Positions 43,195 through 52,423 of a DNA stretch of 64,000 bases are shown piece after piece. Position numbers and translations under genes: made by a program. The notes beneath the pieces were generated by a model. The model saw only the letters and a list, made by a program, of their open reading frames with translations. It made no database searches and was not told the origin of the DNA. The DNA is from Flavobacterium sp. GTDB taxonomy: Bacteria; Bacteroidota; Bacteroidia; Flavobacteriales; Flavobacteriaceae. Positions within the stretch are counted from its first letter, which is position 1. Every line of letters starts with the position of its first letter. The DNA lies in assembly GCF_027531905.1 (NCBI RefSeq), contig NZ_JAPZSU010000012.1, positions 28,672 through 92,671 on the forward strand, in the 5' to 3' direction.

Positions 43195-44040
43195 ATGAAA
43201 AAAATTATTATTGCTTTAGCGATTTTTATTGCGAATTTCACTATCGAAGCACAAGTAAAAACGCCAGCTCCAAGTCCAAAAGCGACCATTATGCAAACAG
43301 TAGGTTTGACAGATGTAGAGGTGGTGTATTCAAGACCTGCTGCCAAAGGAAGACCTGTTTTTGGAAACTTAGTTCCTTTTGGAAAACTTTGGAGAACTGG
43401 GGCAAATGCCAATACTACCATTTCATTTTCAGATGACGTAGTGATTGATGGTAAAACCTTGAAAAAAGGTAAATATGCTTTGTACACTATTCCAAAAATC
43501 GAAAGTTGGGAGATCATTTTCTATTCCACTACCGATAATTGGGGATTACCAGAAGAATTCAAAGAAGCTAATGTGGCTTTGAGAACTACTGTAAAAGAAG
43601 AGGCTTTGCCAAAAGCAGTAGAATCTTTCACTATCGGAATCAATAATCTAGATTTGAATTCTGGACATTTGGATATGGCTTGGGAAAACTCTTCTGTTTC
43701 TATGAAATTTGAAGTGCCAACTCAAAAAATAGCTACAGCAAGCATTGAAAAAGTATTAGCTGGTCCAACAGCGAATGATTATTTTTCATCTGCACAATAT
43801 TTATTCCAAGCGAATGGAGATATTACAAAATCAAGAACGTATGTGGACAAAGCTTTAGAATTAAGCACTGAAAAACCATTTTGGTTCTTGCGTTTGAAAT
43901 CATTGATCCAAGCCAAACAAGGTGATAAAGCTGGGGCTATCGAAACTGCGAAACAATCTCTTGTAGCAGCTGAAGCCGCTAAAAACCAAGATTATGTAAA
44001 AATGAATAAAGACAGTATAGCAGAGTGGAGCAAAAAATAA
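43195..44040 (+). CDS. DUF2911 domain secreted protein
   Basis: The 281-aa protein has a signal peptide (MKKIIIALAIFIANFTIEAQ) and the DUF2911 core: VEVVYSRPAAKGRPVFGNLVPFGKLWRTGANANTTISF, DLNSGHLDMAWENSSV. A TPR-like C-terminal part follows (SAQYLFQANGDITKSRTYVDKAL). Such proteins are common in Bacteroidota; function unknown. A strong terminator follows. Confidence 0.9.
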   Translation: MKKIIIALAIFIANFTIEAQVKTPAPSPKATIMQTVGLTDVEVVYSRPAAKGRPVFGNLVPFGKLWRTGANANTTISFSDDVVIDGKTLKKGKYALYTIPKIESWEIIFYSTTDNWGLPEEFKEANVALRTTVKEEALPKAVESFTIGINNLDLNSGHLDMAWENSSVSMKFEVPTQKIATASIEKVLAGPTANDYFSSAQYLFQANGDITKSRTYVDKALELSTEKPFWFLRLKSLIQAKQGDKAGAIETAKQSLVAAEAAKNQDYVKMNKDSIAEWSKK

Positions 44041-44060
44041 GCTGCAATTGTTATCTTATA

Positions 44061-44100
44061 AAAAAAGTCCCGTTCTTATGATAAGAACGGGACTTTTTTT
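44061..44100. terminator. Strong (bidirectional) terminator after the DUF2911 gene
   Basis: AAAAAAGTCCCGTTCTTA and TAAGAACGGGACTTTTTT are perfect 18-bp arms with a 3-nt loop. Confidence 0.92.
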
Positions 44101-44120
44101 GGGTCTAAAGATGAAATATT

Positions 44121-44296
44121 AACCCAGAATCCGCATTAGACTTCGTAGCGAAACTGAATTATTCAATAAAAGCAAGAGCTCACGGACTATTTTTGAAGAA
44201 GGAATACTTTTGTATTTTGAATTTAAAAATGGGAGTAAGTTCTTGCTTTTGAAGAAGAATTTAGTTGTAGTAGATTTCTAATGCGGAATCTGGGAT
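44121..44296. repeat. Element C: 176-bp palindromic repeat between convergent genes
   Basis: CCCAGAATCCGCATTAGA (44123-44140) and TCTAATGCGGAATCTGGG (44277-44294) are inverted with one mismatch. Inside, AACTGAATT pairs with AATTTAGTT and AAAGCAAGA with TCTTGCTTT, so the element can fold nearly end to end. Its right arm abuts the symporter stop codon. No ORF of its own. Confidence 0.75.
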
Positions 44297-46020
44297 TAAT
44301 TACTTTCTATTTCTATTTTCTTTTTACACAACATTTGAATCAAAATAGATAGTACAATAGTTAATAGCGCACCAATAAAATTCAACCACAGATACCCTAA
44401 TTTTTCTTCGTCGCTCGGATAGATGTAAATAGCAAAATAGTAGATGATAAAAATGGTAATTTGACTAATCACTGCACTATAGAACACGGCTTGTGATTGC
44501 ACTTTTTTGAGATAAAAACCGACCAAAAAGATACCCAATACGGTTCCGTAAAATATAGAACCAATGATGTTAACCAACTGAATTAAGTTCTCGAATAAAG
44601 TACCAATACAAGCAAATAGAATAGCAATTACTCCCCACATCAAAGTGAAAAACTTCGTAGCATTTAAATAATGGGTCTCTGATTTTTCGGTTTTGAGATT
44701 GCGTTTGTAAATGTCAATTGCTGTGGTTGAAGCCAAAGCACTCAATCCAGAAGCCGTCGAGGACATAGCTGCTGAAAGAATAACCGCCAACAACAAACCA
44801 ATTAAACCCTTGGGAAGATAGTTGAGTACAAAATGGAAAAAGACATAATCTTTATCATTCGTTTCGCTATCTGGGTCGGCTTTGGTGATAATGTCTTTGG
44901 CGCGGTCGCGTAAATCTTTTTCTTTATTCGATAAAGCAACTAATTCCTTGCGCAAAGTTGGGTTGTCATAATCCTGATTCAATTGGTCGATGTACAAAAG
45001 ATTAATTACTTTCTTGTCTTCAGAAAGCGCATTAAGTTTGTTTTCTAAGGTTTGATATTCCTTTTTGTATTTCGAATTTTCAATTACGGTTTTGTTATTC
45101 GGATTGAAGTTAAGCGGAACAGGATTGAATTGAAAAAAGACAAAAACCATAACACCAGTCAATAAGATAAAGAATTGCATAGGAACTTTGAGCAGCCCAT
45201 TCATAATCAATCCCATTTGACTTTCTCGAACCGATTTTCCAGACAGATAACGCCCCACTTGTGATTGGTCGGTTCCAAAATACGCCAAAGCCAAGAAAAA
45301 GCCTCCCGTAATTCCACTCCAAAACGTATACTTTTGTTCTGGGTCAAAAGAAAAATCTACAATGTTCATTTTGTCATTGGCTCCTGCAATGTGCAAGGCA
45401 CTAGAAAAAGTCATATCGTTGGGTAAGTAGTGTAAGATTAAGAAAAAAGTGATGAACATACCAGACATTATTACAAACATCTGTTGTTTTTGCGTCACGT
45501 TTACAGCCTTGGTACCTCCAGAAAAAGTATAAATAATCACCGAAATACCAATGAAAATGTTCATATAGGTCAAGTTCCAACCCAATATAGCCGATAAAAT
45601 AATTGCGGGTGCGTAGATGGTCAAGCCAGTGCCTAATCCGCGTTGGACTAAGAACAAAACCGCTGCTAAGGAACGAGTTTTTAAATCAAATCGTTTTTCT
45701 AAATATTCGTAGGCTGTATAGACTTTGTATTTATGATATATAGGAATGAAGGTCACACATATTAATACCATTGCAATGGGTAATCCAAAATAGAATTGCA
45801 CAAATCCCATACCATCGTGATACGCTTGCCCAGGAGTGGACAAGAAAGTGATTGCACTAGCTTGAGTTGCCATCACAGAAAGACCAACAACGTGCCAAGG
45901 CGTTTCGTTATTACCCAAAATGAAATCTTCAACGTTTTTACTTCCTTTGGTTTTCCAAACGCCATAAATGACAATGAATAAAAGGGTGGTCAATAAAATA
46001 ATCCAATCAAATAATTGCAT
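44296..46020 (-). CDS. Sodium:solute symporter (SSS family)
   Basis: The 574-aa transporter has about 13-14 transmembrane helices and SSS signatures such as GLSVMATQASAITFLSTPGQAYHDG, AYEYLEKRFDLKTRSLAAVLFL and AVILSAAMSSTASGLSALASTTAIDIYKRN. A long charged insertion (about residues 305-370) is unusual. It follows a 35-aa membrane protein gene by 3 bp and the PIG-L gene, so its substrate may be linked to amino sugars or acylated sugars; that is inference. Confidence 0.9.
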   Translation of the reverse strand: MQLFDWIILLTTLLFIVIYGVWKTKGSKNVEDFILGNNETPWHVVGLSVMATQASAITFLSTPGQAYHDGMGFVQFYFGLPIAMVLICVTFIPIYHKYKVYTAYEYLEKRFDLKTRSLAAVLFLVQRGLGTGLTIYAPAIILSAILGWNLTYMNIFIGISVIIYTFSGGTKAVNVTQKQQMFVIMSGMFITFFLILHYLPNDMTFSSALHIAGANDKMNIVDFSFDPEQKYTFWSGITGGFFLALAYFGTDQSQVGRYLSGKSVRESQMGLIMNGLLKVPMQFFILLTGVMVFVFFQFNPVPLNFNPNNKTVIENSKYKKEYQTLENKLNALSEDKKVINLLYIDQLNQDYDNPTLRKELVALSNKEKDLRDRAKDIITKADPDSETNDKDYVFFHFVLNYLPKGLIGLLLAVILSAAMSSTASGLSALASTTAIDIYKRNLKTEKSETHYLNATKFFTLMWGVIAILFACIGTLFENLIQLVNIIGSIFYGTVLGIFLVGFYLKKVQSQAVFYSAVISQITIFIIYYFAIYIYPSDEEKLGYLWLNFIGALLTIVLSILIQMLCKKKIEIESN

Positions 46021-46023
46021 AAG

Positions 46024-46131
46024 CTAGGCGTATAATTTCATAATGAGACAAAAAATCAATATGTAGACGATATTGGCCACCAATACATAGGTGTAGTCCT
46101 TTTTCCAAATTTTTTCTTTCTTGGGTTCCAT
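46024..46131 (-). CDS. 35-aa single-helix membrane protein upstream of the symporter
   Basis: Too short for the ORF track. The minus-strand ATG at 46131 reads MEPKKEKIWKKDYTYVLVAN and continues IVYILIFCLIMKLYA before TAG. It has a basic cytosolic end and one transmembrane helix. It sits 9 bp after the PIG-L stop and 3 bp before the symporter start, so translation is probably coupled. It could be a small subunit of the transporter, as with other SSS accessory proteins. Coding status is inferred from spacing and composition. Confidence 0.72.
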   Translation of the reverse strand: MEPKKEKIWKKDYTYVLVANIVYILIFCLIMKLYA

Positions 46132-46140
46132 AGCGGGTCT

Positions 46141-48672
46141 TTAGTTGTTAATTTTTGGAGCAGGCATTTTGGTCTCTGATTTTACAGAAATGGTATTGGC
46201 CATCAATTTAAAAGCACCAAGAACACCTTCTGGTAGTTCTCTAAAAAAGCTTAATCCAGTGTAAATATAATTGCCTTTTCCGTAAGGTGCTACTAACAAA
46301 GCTCCGTTTTTAGGAGTTTCGCCTTTGTCATTAGAAGACAAGATAGGAGTGAAGGCAGCATCAAAAGTATTAGGATAATACAATCCTTGTTCTTGTTTCC
46401 AGCCTTTGAAATCATTGGCAGTAATCTTATTTGGGTAATTCAAAATAGGATGATTAGGAGCCAAGAAACGAACTTCGGCATCTTCTTCCGTTACTCGGTC
46501 ACGAGAAACTTTTAGCGGATAAGGAGCCAGATTGGGAGTTACTAAATCATCGGTAGTGTTATACTGAACAATCATTGTTTTTCCTTCTTTGACAAATTCA
46601 AATAAAAGCGCTTGTTTGTTAGCCAAAGCCTGAACGGTATTGTAGGCTCGAACTCCAGTCATCACTACATCAAACGTAGCCAAACGCTCGGGTGTGATTT
46701 CTTCGGGTTTCAAAATAGTGACTTGATAGCCCATTTGCTCTAAGCTTGCGGGGACTTCATCACCCGCACCCATAATGTAGGCGATTTTTTCATTATTGGT
46801 TTTCAAATCTACACGCAAGAACTTAGCCTCTGCATTTTTAAGAATTTGTTGCTTGGTAATATGATTAAAATCGATAGTGATTTGGCTTTTGTTCAATTGT
46901 TTGTCTCCAATAACCACGATGCTTTTGGCTACAATCTCTTGATTGTTTTTAGGTGGAGTTACGGTAAAATAAACGGTTTTTTCACTTCCTTTTTTATCCA
47001 AATTCACTTCGATAAAAGCGGGATTTATTTTCCAATCTTTTCCTAAATCCAATTGAACGATTCCTTTTATTGCATCTTTACCAGCTTTGACTTTCACACC
47101 AACGGTTTTGCTTTTTTCATTGGTAAATAACAAAACTTTTTCAGTAAACGTTGAGGTGGCTTCGGGAACGATATCCAAGAAATTGTACATTTCGCCTTTT
47201 ACATCGTCATTGTATTTGTAAACGACTGTTCGTTCAAAGGGAATTTCAACACCTTCAATGCTTACAGTAAATACAACTTTCGCATCTCTTTCTTTTTCGG
47301 GTAGTCCAATTTCAGTAGGATTACTTACAGTATACATTCCCACAGTAGCTTCTTCTGCCAACCAATATGGTTGTGTGTAGGCTATGGTTTCTGGCAGTTG
47401 CAAATCAAGGGCAAAGTTGAGTAATTGGTTAGGTTGCAAAGGTGTATTCTGTAACGTTGTGCTTTGGTTAGGCAAGGTGGTTACACTTTTCAATACCATC
47501 GGAATTGAAGAACGATTGATGGCTTCTATCTTTAATTTCAGACTACTTCCAGGCGTCGTTTCTTGCGTTGGAGCAACAGCTTCTAGGTATAAACCAGCGC
47601 AGGCTGCAATTATTTTTTTGGTTTCGGCGGCTTTTTGTTTCGACCAATGATTTTCGTCTAATTGCAACATCATTTGGTAGGCTTTGACTAGTTTTGGAAT
47701 GCTAGCTGCAGGATTGTTATGATTGAATTCTTTGCTAATCAAATTTAGGAGTTCACCAATGGCTTTTCCGCCTTTAACACGATTCCAGCTCGTATCAATT
47801 CCGTCAAAAAGAGAACCGTTTGTAGGTACTCTTTCGCCATTTAAAAATTCTAAATATTCCGTTTCTTCACCACGCGTTCCTGTGCTTCCAAATCCTTGTG
47901 ATTGATGTGAACTTCTGCTTAATGCGGCAATTTCTTGGTTGGATTTTCCAATATTTGGATAATAAACTCCAGTTTGCATTGCAATTAGGTTGGTTTTGTC
48001 CGCGGCATTAAATTTTTCTTGTGAGCCATAAAACCACCAAGAGGTATTGAAAAACTGGCGTTTGGCTTGCCAAGGTTGAACGTATTTAAGCTGTTCAGGA
48101 TAAACTGAAGGATTATTGGTCAAATTAAAACTTTCCACACTCAACATTGCAGAAGCGGTGTGATGGCCGTGAGTAGTTCCTGGAGAACGATGGTCAAAAC
48201 GGTTGATGATTACATCGGGTTGGAATTTACGAATTGCCCAAACTACATCAGCAAGGACTTTTTCTTTGTCCCAAATGGCTAAAGTTTCAGTTGGATTTTT
48301 GGAGAAACCAAAATCATTGGCTCTAGAAAAAAGTTGTTCTCCGCCATCAATTTTTCGTGCTTCTATAAGTTCTTGAGTACGAATTACTCCAAGCAGTTCG
48401 CGCAATTGTGCTCCAATTAGATTTTGTCCTCCATCGCCTCGAGTTAGCGACAAATAGGCTGTTCTGGCTTTGGTTTCATTGGCTAAATACGAAATCAATC
48501 GGGTATTTTCGTCATCTGGATGTGCTGCGACATAGAGTACGGAACCCAGAAAATTGAGTTTTTGAATTTGATTGTAAATTTCAACCGAGTTGGGTTTTGT
48601 AGGTTTTTGTGCAAAAGCTAGGGTAGTGGATAGTAATAAAAGGAAGGCCGTTTTAACTATTGACTGCTGCAT
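46141..48672 (-). CDS. PIG-L family deacetylase, secreted
   Basis: The 843-aa protein has a signal peptide (to TLAFAQ) and the PIG-L/LmbE zinc site VLYVAAHPDDENTRLISYL, RGDGGQN and HHTASAML near residues 45-180. The C-terminal half holds beta-sandwich segments and a final domain resembling GATase1-like folds (FDVVMTGVRAYNTVQAL). PIG-L enzymes remove acetyl groups from GlcNAc-type substrates. The operon with a symporter suggests periplasmic sugar deacetylation followed by uptake. Confidence 0.88.
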   Translation of the reverse strand: MQQSIVKTAFLLLLSTTLAFAQKPTKPNSVEIYNQIQKLNFLGSVLYVAAHPDDENTRLISYLANETKARTAYLSLTRGDGGQNLIGAQLRELLGVIRTQELIEARKIDGGEQLFSRANDFGFSKNPTETLAIWDKEKVLADVVWAIRKFQPDVIINRFDHRSPGTTHGHHTASAMLSVESFNLTNNPSVYPEQLKYVQPWQAKRQFFNTSWWFYGSQEKFNAADKTNLIAMQTGVYYPNIGKSNQEIAALSRSSHQSQGFGSTGTRGEETEYLEFLNGERVPTNGSLFDGIDTSWNRVKGGKAIGELLNLISKEFNHNNPAASIPKLVKAYQMMLQLDENHWSKQKAAETKKIIAACAGLYLEAVAPTQETTPGSSLKLKIEAINRSSIPMVLKSVTTLPNQSTTLQNTPLQPNQLLNFALDLQLPETIAYTQPYWLAEEATVGMYTVSNPTEIGLPEKERDAKVVFTVSIEGVEIPFERTVVYKYNDDVKGEMYNFLDIVPEATSTFTEKVLLFTNEKSKTVGVKVKAGKDAIKGIVQLDLGKDWKINPAFIEVNLDKKGSEKTVYFTVTPPKNNQEIVAKSIVVIGDKQLNKSQITIDFNHITKQQILKNAEAKFLRVDLKTNNEKIAYIMGAGDEVPASLEQMGYQVTILKPEEITPERLATFDVVMTGVRAYNTVQALANKQALLFEFVKEGKTMIVQYNTTDDLVTPNLAPYPLKVSRDRVTEEDAEVRFLAPNHPILNYPNKITANDFKGWKQEQGLYYPNTFDAAFTPILSSNDKGETPKNGALLVAPYGKGNYIYTGLSFFRELPEGVLGAFKLMANTISVKSETKMPAPKINN

Positions 48673-48826
48673 AGAGTTTTTTGTTATTGATACATTTCAA
48701 AAATAGTAATTAAGAGTTGGTAATTTTTGTTAATTTTTGTTAATGCTGATTATTTATGATTTCATCCGTCAAATGATGATTTTTACAGATAATATTACTA
48801 CTTTAGAGTTATTTCTTATTTACGCT

Positions 48827-49786
48827 ATGAAAACAATAACTTATCAATCAGATTATTTAGGAAATGGATTTGAATATGCGACTATTGCTCAACCCGATGA
48901 TTATGAAGGTAAAGTAGTGGCAACAATAATTAGAAAACAGTGTAGCAGACCCAGTACCAAAGCGGTCTTGTATGTACATGGTTTTAATGATTATTTTTTT
49001 CAATCGGAAATGGCTCATAAATTTAATGAAAAAGGATTTCATTTTTATGCGATTGATTTACGGAAATATGGTCGTTCTATTTTGCCGCATCAAAAGAGTA
49101 ATAACATGCGTAGCTTAACAGAATATTTTGAAGATTTAGACGCGGCTTTAGAGATAATGGAGCAAGAGGGCAATAAACAAGTGGTGTTATCGGGTCATTC
49201 TACAGGTGGTTTATTGGTTACTTTATATGCATCGCAACGCATCGGGAAAGAAAAATTCGAAGCCATTTTTTGCAATAGCCCCTTTTATGCGATGAATATT
49301 CCGGGCTATCAAAAGCGCTTGCTGCTGCCACTGGTTGCCCTTTTCGGAACGTATTTTCCTGAGGTATTACTTCCTGGTAAAATTTCAGAATGGTATGGCC
49401 ACAGCTTGCATAGTGAAAAGAAAGGGGAGTGGGACTATAACTTGGCATGGAAACCACATTTGGTTCCCGCTTTAAATGCAGGTTGGATCAACGCCATATA
49501 TCAAGGACATGCGCAAATAAAAAAAGGAATAATTCTCACGCGACCAATTTTGGTGATGCATTCTCATCAATCGATTTATAGCAAGGATTGGAAGGCTTCT
49601 TTTTTTGAAGGAGATGCCATTTTGAATGTAAAAGACATCAAGGCAGGAGCAGAAAAGATCCTAGCACCTAAACGCAAGATACACGAAGTTAATGGTGGTA
49701 TGCATGATCTGATCTTGTCACCCCTTCAGGTACGAGAACGTGTATATCTTGTTTTATTTGAGTGGTTGGAACAAATTATAAAATGA
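48827..49786 (+). CDS. Alpha/beta hydrolase (monoacylglycerol-lipase-like)
   Basis: The enzyme shows AVLYVHGFNDYFFQSEMAHKF, the nucleophile elbow VVLSGHSTGGLLVTLYA, and a late His in NGGMHDLILSP. The ORF track starts at 48737; the ATG at 48827 (MKTITYQSDYLGNGFEYATI) begins the conserved part and gives 319 aa. No signal peptide, so it is cytosolic. Substrate unknown. Confidence 0.87.
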   Translation: MKTITYQSDYLGNGFEYATIAQPDDYEGKVVATIIRKQCSRPSTKAVLYVHGFNDYFFQSEMAHKFNEKGFHFYAIDLRKYGRSILPHQKSNNMRSLTEYFEDLDAALEIMEQEGNKQVVLSGHSTGGLLVTLYASQRIGKEKFEAIFCNSPFYAMNIPGYQKRLLLPLVALFGTYFPEVLLPGKISEWYGHSLHSEKKGEWDYNLAWKPHLVPALNAGWINAIYQGHAQIKKGIILTRPILVMHSHQSIYSKDWKASFFEGDAILNVKDIKAGAEKILAPKRKIHEVNGGMHDLILSPLQVRERVYLVLFEWLEQIIK

Positions 49787-49818
49787 TTATTCATAAAACC
49801 GTTGATGAAGTTATTTTT

Positions 49819-49961
49819 GCCACATTAATATAGGATTTATAGCTTCATTAACTAGAAATTGACGCTTTACTATTCACATAGCTCTACTATGTGTGAAGTA
49901 ATGCTATTTCTATTCTTTCTTTAACGATTTTACTTTTATCAATGATTCTATGTAGCTATAT
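49819..49961. repeat. Family B palindromic repeat, copy 2 (opposite orientation)
   Basis: Relative to the reverse complement of 41426-41572 it keeps GACGctTTACTATTCACATAGCTC, TGCTATTTCTATTcTTTCT and TTTTACTTTTATC, with a decayed left end (GCCACATtaatATAG). The central ATTCACATAGCT...CTATGTGTGAA hairpin is kept. This fills most of the 213-bp gap. Confidence 0.75.
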
Positions 49962-49999
49962 TTTTTATTTTAGTTGAATTTCACCCAACGGGTTATTCT

Positions 50000-51832
50000 T
50001 TACTTATAAATCACCGTTCGGGGTTTATTCAACTCAAAATCAAGTAAGCCAAAATCACTCGTTTCAAAAGCATTTGTTCTAAGATTCTTATCATCGGGAC
50101 CAAAGGTAGTCGGGTAGTAAGCAAACGACAACTGAAACGAACTAAACACCAAATAATCATTATTGATAATTAAACCTAAGCCAATACTAGAGTAGGTTTG
50201 ATTCTTAAGCTTGGTGTTTTTATCATTTCCAATAATTCCAAGGGTATAATTAAAAAACGGATTCAAACGAAAACCCCAAAGATCCCATGGAGAATAGCTT
50301 TGTGTTTGCGCACTGAAAACCATTTTTTTGGTGCCGTATAAAGCATTGTTGAATCCAGGAATTCCATATTCACCATTTAAGGTGATTTGATCCCCAGTTG
50401 CAGCCAATCGATGGTTACCAAATATAACTTGCTGTTTTAAAAACTGTCTAATTTTCCAATCGCCAATCTCGAATAATTTGGTAAAATAATTGGCTTGAAA
50501 CGAAAAAGCGGATTGAACCGTTTTGGAATGCTGAAAAAAGCTGCCCCATTCGGCATTCATGCTAAAAAATCCCCAACGGAAATAGTTTCCAAACGAAGCT
50601 CTTGTGCCTAAATACAATTGCCCCGTATGGTTTTTTCGCTGATAACCTGTGGTTAGACTATAGGTTTTTCCAATAGGTACATCTTCAATAATCCCGTTGT
50701 TGAACAAATAGCGCTCTTGGACGAAGTTTCTGGCGTTGATCCCCACGCTCATGAGTAGAAGTTTTTGGTCTGTATAGAATCCAACACTGTCATAAGCTAC
50801 ACTCGGATTTTCTAAAAAATTGATGTTCAAGAAACGACCGGCCACGATCAAGTTGGTAATTTTGCTTTTTTCTGAATGGTCGTTATCCAACGAAAAAGCA
50901 TGTCCAAGCCAGTAATCATCAGTATTGAACTTGAATCGCTGTTGCGCAAAAACACCATTTTTATCAGCCAAACTATCTTGAATAAACCTTTGTTCATAGA
51001 GAATTCCACCTCCCCATTTGGTCAAAGGCGACACAAACATTCTAGAAGCTTCCAAACTTCGGTTATAATTACTGTTTACCTCTTTTTGATGGGTCGCTTG
51101 TAATTTGATAAAGGTTTTCCGGAAATTATTGACCGTATACTGCAACAAATGACCATTTTGACTTTCTTTGGAACGATTGGTATATTCTCCTCGAATTTCA
51201 TGACCTTGACCAAGAAAATTACGTTCTCTAAGTTTTAGGGTGGTTTCGGCAGTGCTAAAAGAGGCATTTGGAATTAAACTCCAAGAATCCAAAACTTGAA
51301 TAAAAACATCTACATAGTCGGGGTTTTCGGCTACAATTTCCATATGTATTGCCACACTGTTGACAAAACGTTGTGCTCGAATCAAACGCTGACTTTCTTT
51401 AACCAATAACGAATCTAACGGTTCATTTTCTTTAAGTAATAAAACTTTTCGAATCGTATAGTCTTTGGATTTAATATGTAATTTGTTTCCCCATTCTTCT
51501 ACTGTATTGAGTTCTTTTTGGGGTGTAATTGTTTCAAATTGCTGTGTTTTTTTGCCAAAAGGATCAAGAGTAGTGATCGAAATACTTCGGATTATTTTAC
51601 CTTGATAAGGACGGTAATCTATTTTGGAGATTGGCTTGTTGGGAAGGTTTGGATTTATGGGTCTAAAGATTAAGCGATGCAAAAAACTGGTCGCTTTTTT
51701 CTTTTGAGAAAATTGTTGGATGTTTTTATAAATTTTGGCGCTATCTGCCTTTGGTTTTTCATGTTGGGAAAAAGCAAACTGAGATAAAAAAAACAAAACG
51801 ACTAGTAAAGTAAAAGCTTTTTTTTGATACAT
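50000..51832 (-). CDS. Outer-membrane beta-barrel protein with POTRA-like N-terminus
   Basis: The 610-aa product has a signal peptide (AFTLLVVLFFLSQFAFS) and a region IDYRPYQGKIIRSISITTLDPFG, IRKVLLLKENEPLDSLLVKESQRLIRAQRFVNSVAIHMEI that looks like POTRA domains of the BamA/TamA type. A long barrel follows, with alternating strands (LRERNFLGQGHEIRGEY, YSSIGLGLIINNDYLVFSSF). It may insert or assemble outer-membrane proteins or lipids. I do not recognise a named family. It closes a minus-strand gene run. Confidence 0.75.
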   Translation of the reverse strand: MYQKKAFTLLVVLFFLSQFAFSQHEKPKADSAKIYKNIQQFSQKKKATSFLHRLIFRPINPNLPNKPISKIDYRPYQGKIIRSISITTLDPFGKKTQQFETITPQKELNTVEEWGNKLHIKSKDYTIRKVLLLKENEPLDSLLVKESQRLIRAQRFVNSVAIHMEIVAENPDYVDVFIQVLDSWSLIPNASFSTAETTLKLRERNFLGQGHEIRGEYTNRSKESQNGHLLQYTVNNFRKTFIKLQATHQKEVNSNYNRSLEASRMFVSPLTKWGGGILYEQRFIQDSLADKNGVFAQQRFKFNTDDYWLGHAFSLDNDHSEKSKITNLIVAGRFLNINFLENPSVAYDSVGFYTDQKLLLMSVGINARNFVQERYLFNNGIIEDVPIGKTYSLTTGYQRKNHTGQLYLGTRASFGNYFRWGFFSMNAEWGSFFQHSKTVQSAFSFQANYFTKLFEIGDWKIRQFLKQQVIFGNHRLAATGDQITLNGEYGIPGFNNALYGTKKMVFSAQTQSYSPWDLWGFRLNPFFNYTLGIIGNDKNTKLKNQTYSSIGLGLIINNDYLVFSSFQLSFAYYPTTFGPDDKNLRTNAFETSDFGLLDFELNKPRTVIYK

Positions 51833-51875
51833 GTTGCCTGTTTTTTTTATGTTAATTCAATAATATAAACTTTGC

Positions 51876-52418
51876 CTAATCTGTAAATTCATTAATGGTA
51901 TCGCTGGAACTCTTGTTGAGAATTGAAATGCCTTTTTGAAAAAATAAATTATTGGGGTAAATCACCATTTCCCCTTCTTTGGATCGGATGGTTACATGAT
52001 AAGCACCAATATCTTCAATTTCTCCCTCTACAGGATACTCTTTGTCATGGATCAAAATAGCATCACCAATTTTGAATGGGAACGAAAAGAATAAAATAAT
52101 TCCTGCAGTTATATTACTTAATATGGACCATTGCGCAAACATAGCAACACCAATTACCGTGGCTACGGATGAAACGGTGATAAAAATATCTTTAGCCTGC
52201 ACGCCCCAAATCAAAATCAAGGTGATAAGGGCTAAGATAGTAATCAAAATGTTTATGTATTTGATGACCAAATTCGTTCTTCTTTCAATAATTTCACTCG
52301 TTTTAGCATATTTTCTAATGAGTTTGGCAACCAAGGCCCGAGTGAGAAAAACTAATACTAATAGTATTCCTGTACTGATTTCTTCTTTGAGATATTGATC
52401 AAAAAAATTCATATCCAT
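51876..52418 (-). CDS. Small mechanosensitive channel (MscS family)
   Basis: The 180-aa protein has three transmembrane helices and the MscS core AQWSILSNITAGIILFFSFPFKIGDAILI, then the beta domain VEGEIEDIGAYHVTIRSKEGEMVIYPNNLFF. It is shorter than classical MscS because the cytoplasmic cage is cut back. Such channels relieve osmotic stress. It begins 5 bp after the Maf gene. Confidence 0.9.
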   Translation of the reverse strand: MDMNFFDQYLKEEISTGILLVLVFLTRALVAKLIRKYAKTSEIIERRTNLVIKYINILITILALITLILIWGVQAKDIFITVSSVATVIGVAMFAQWSILSNITAGIILFFSFPFKIGDAILIHDKEYPVEGEIEDIGAYHVTIRSKEGEMVIYPNNLFFQKGISILNKSSSDTINEFTD

Positions 52419-52423
52419 TAATT

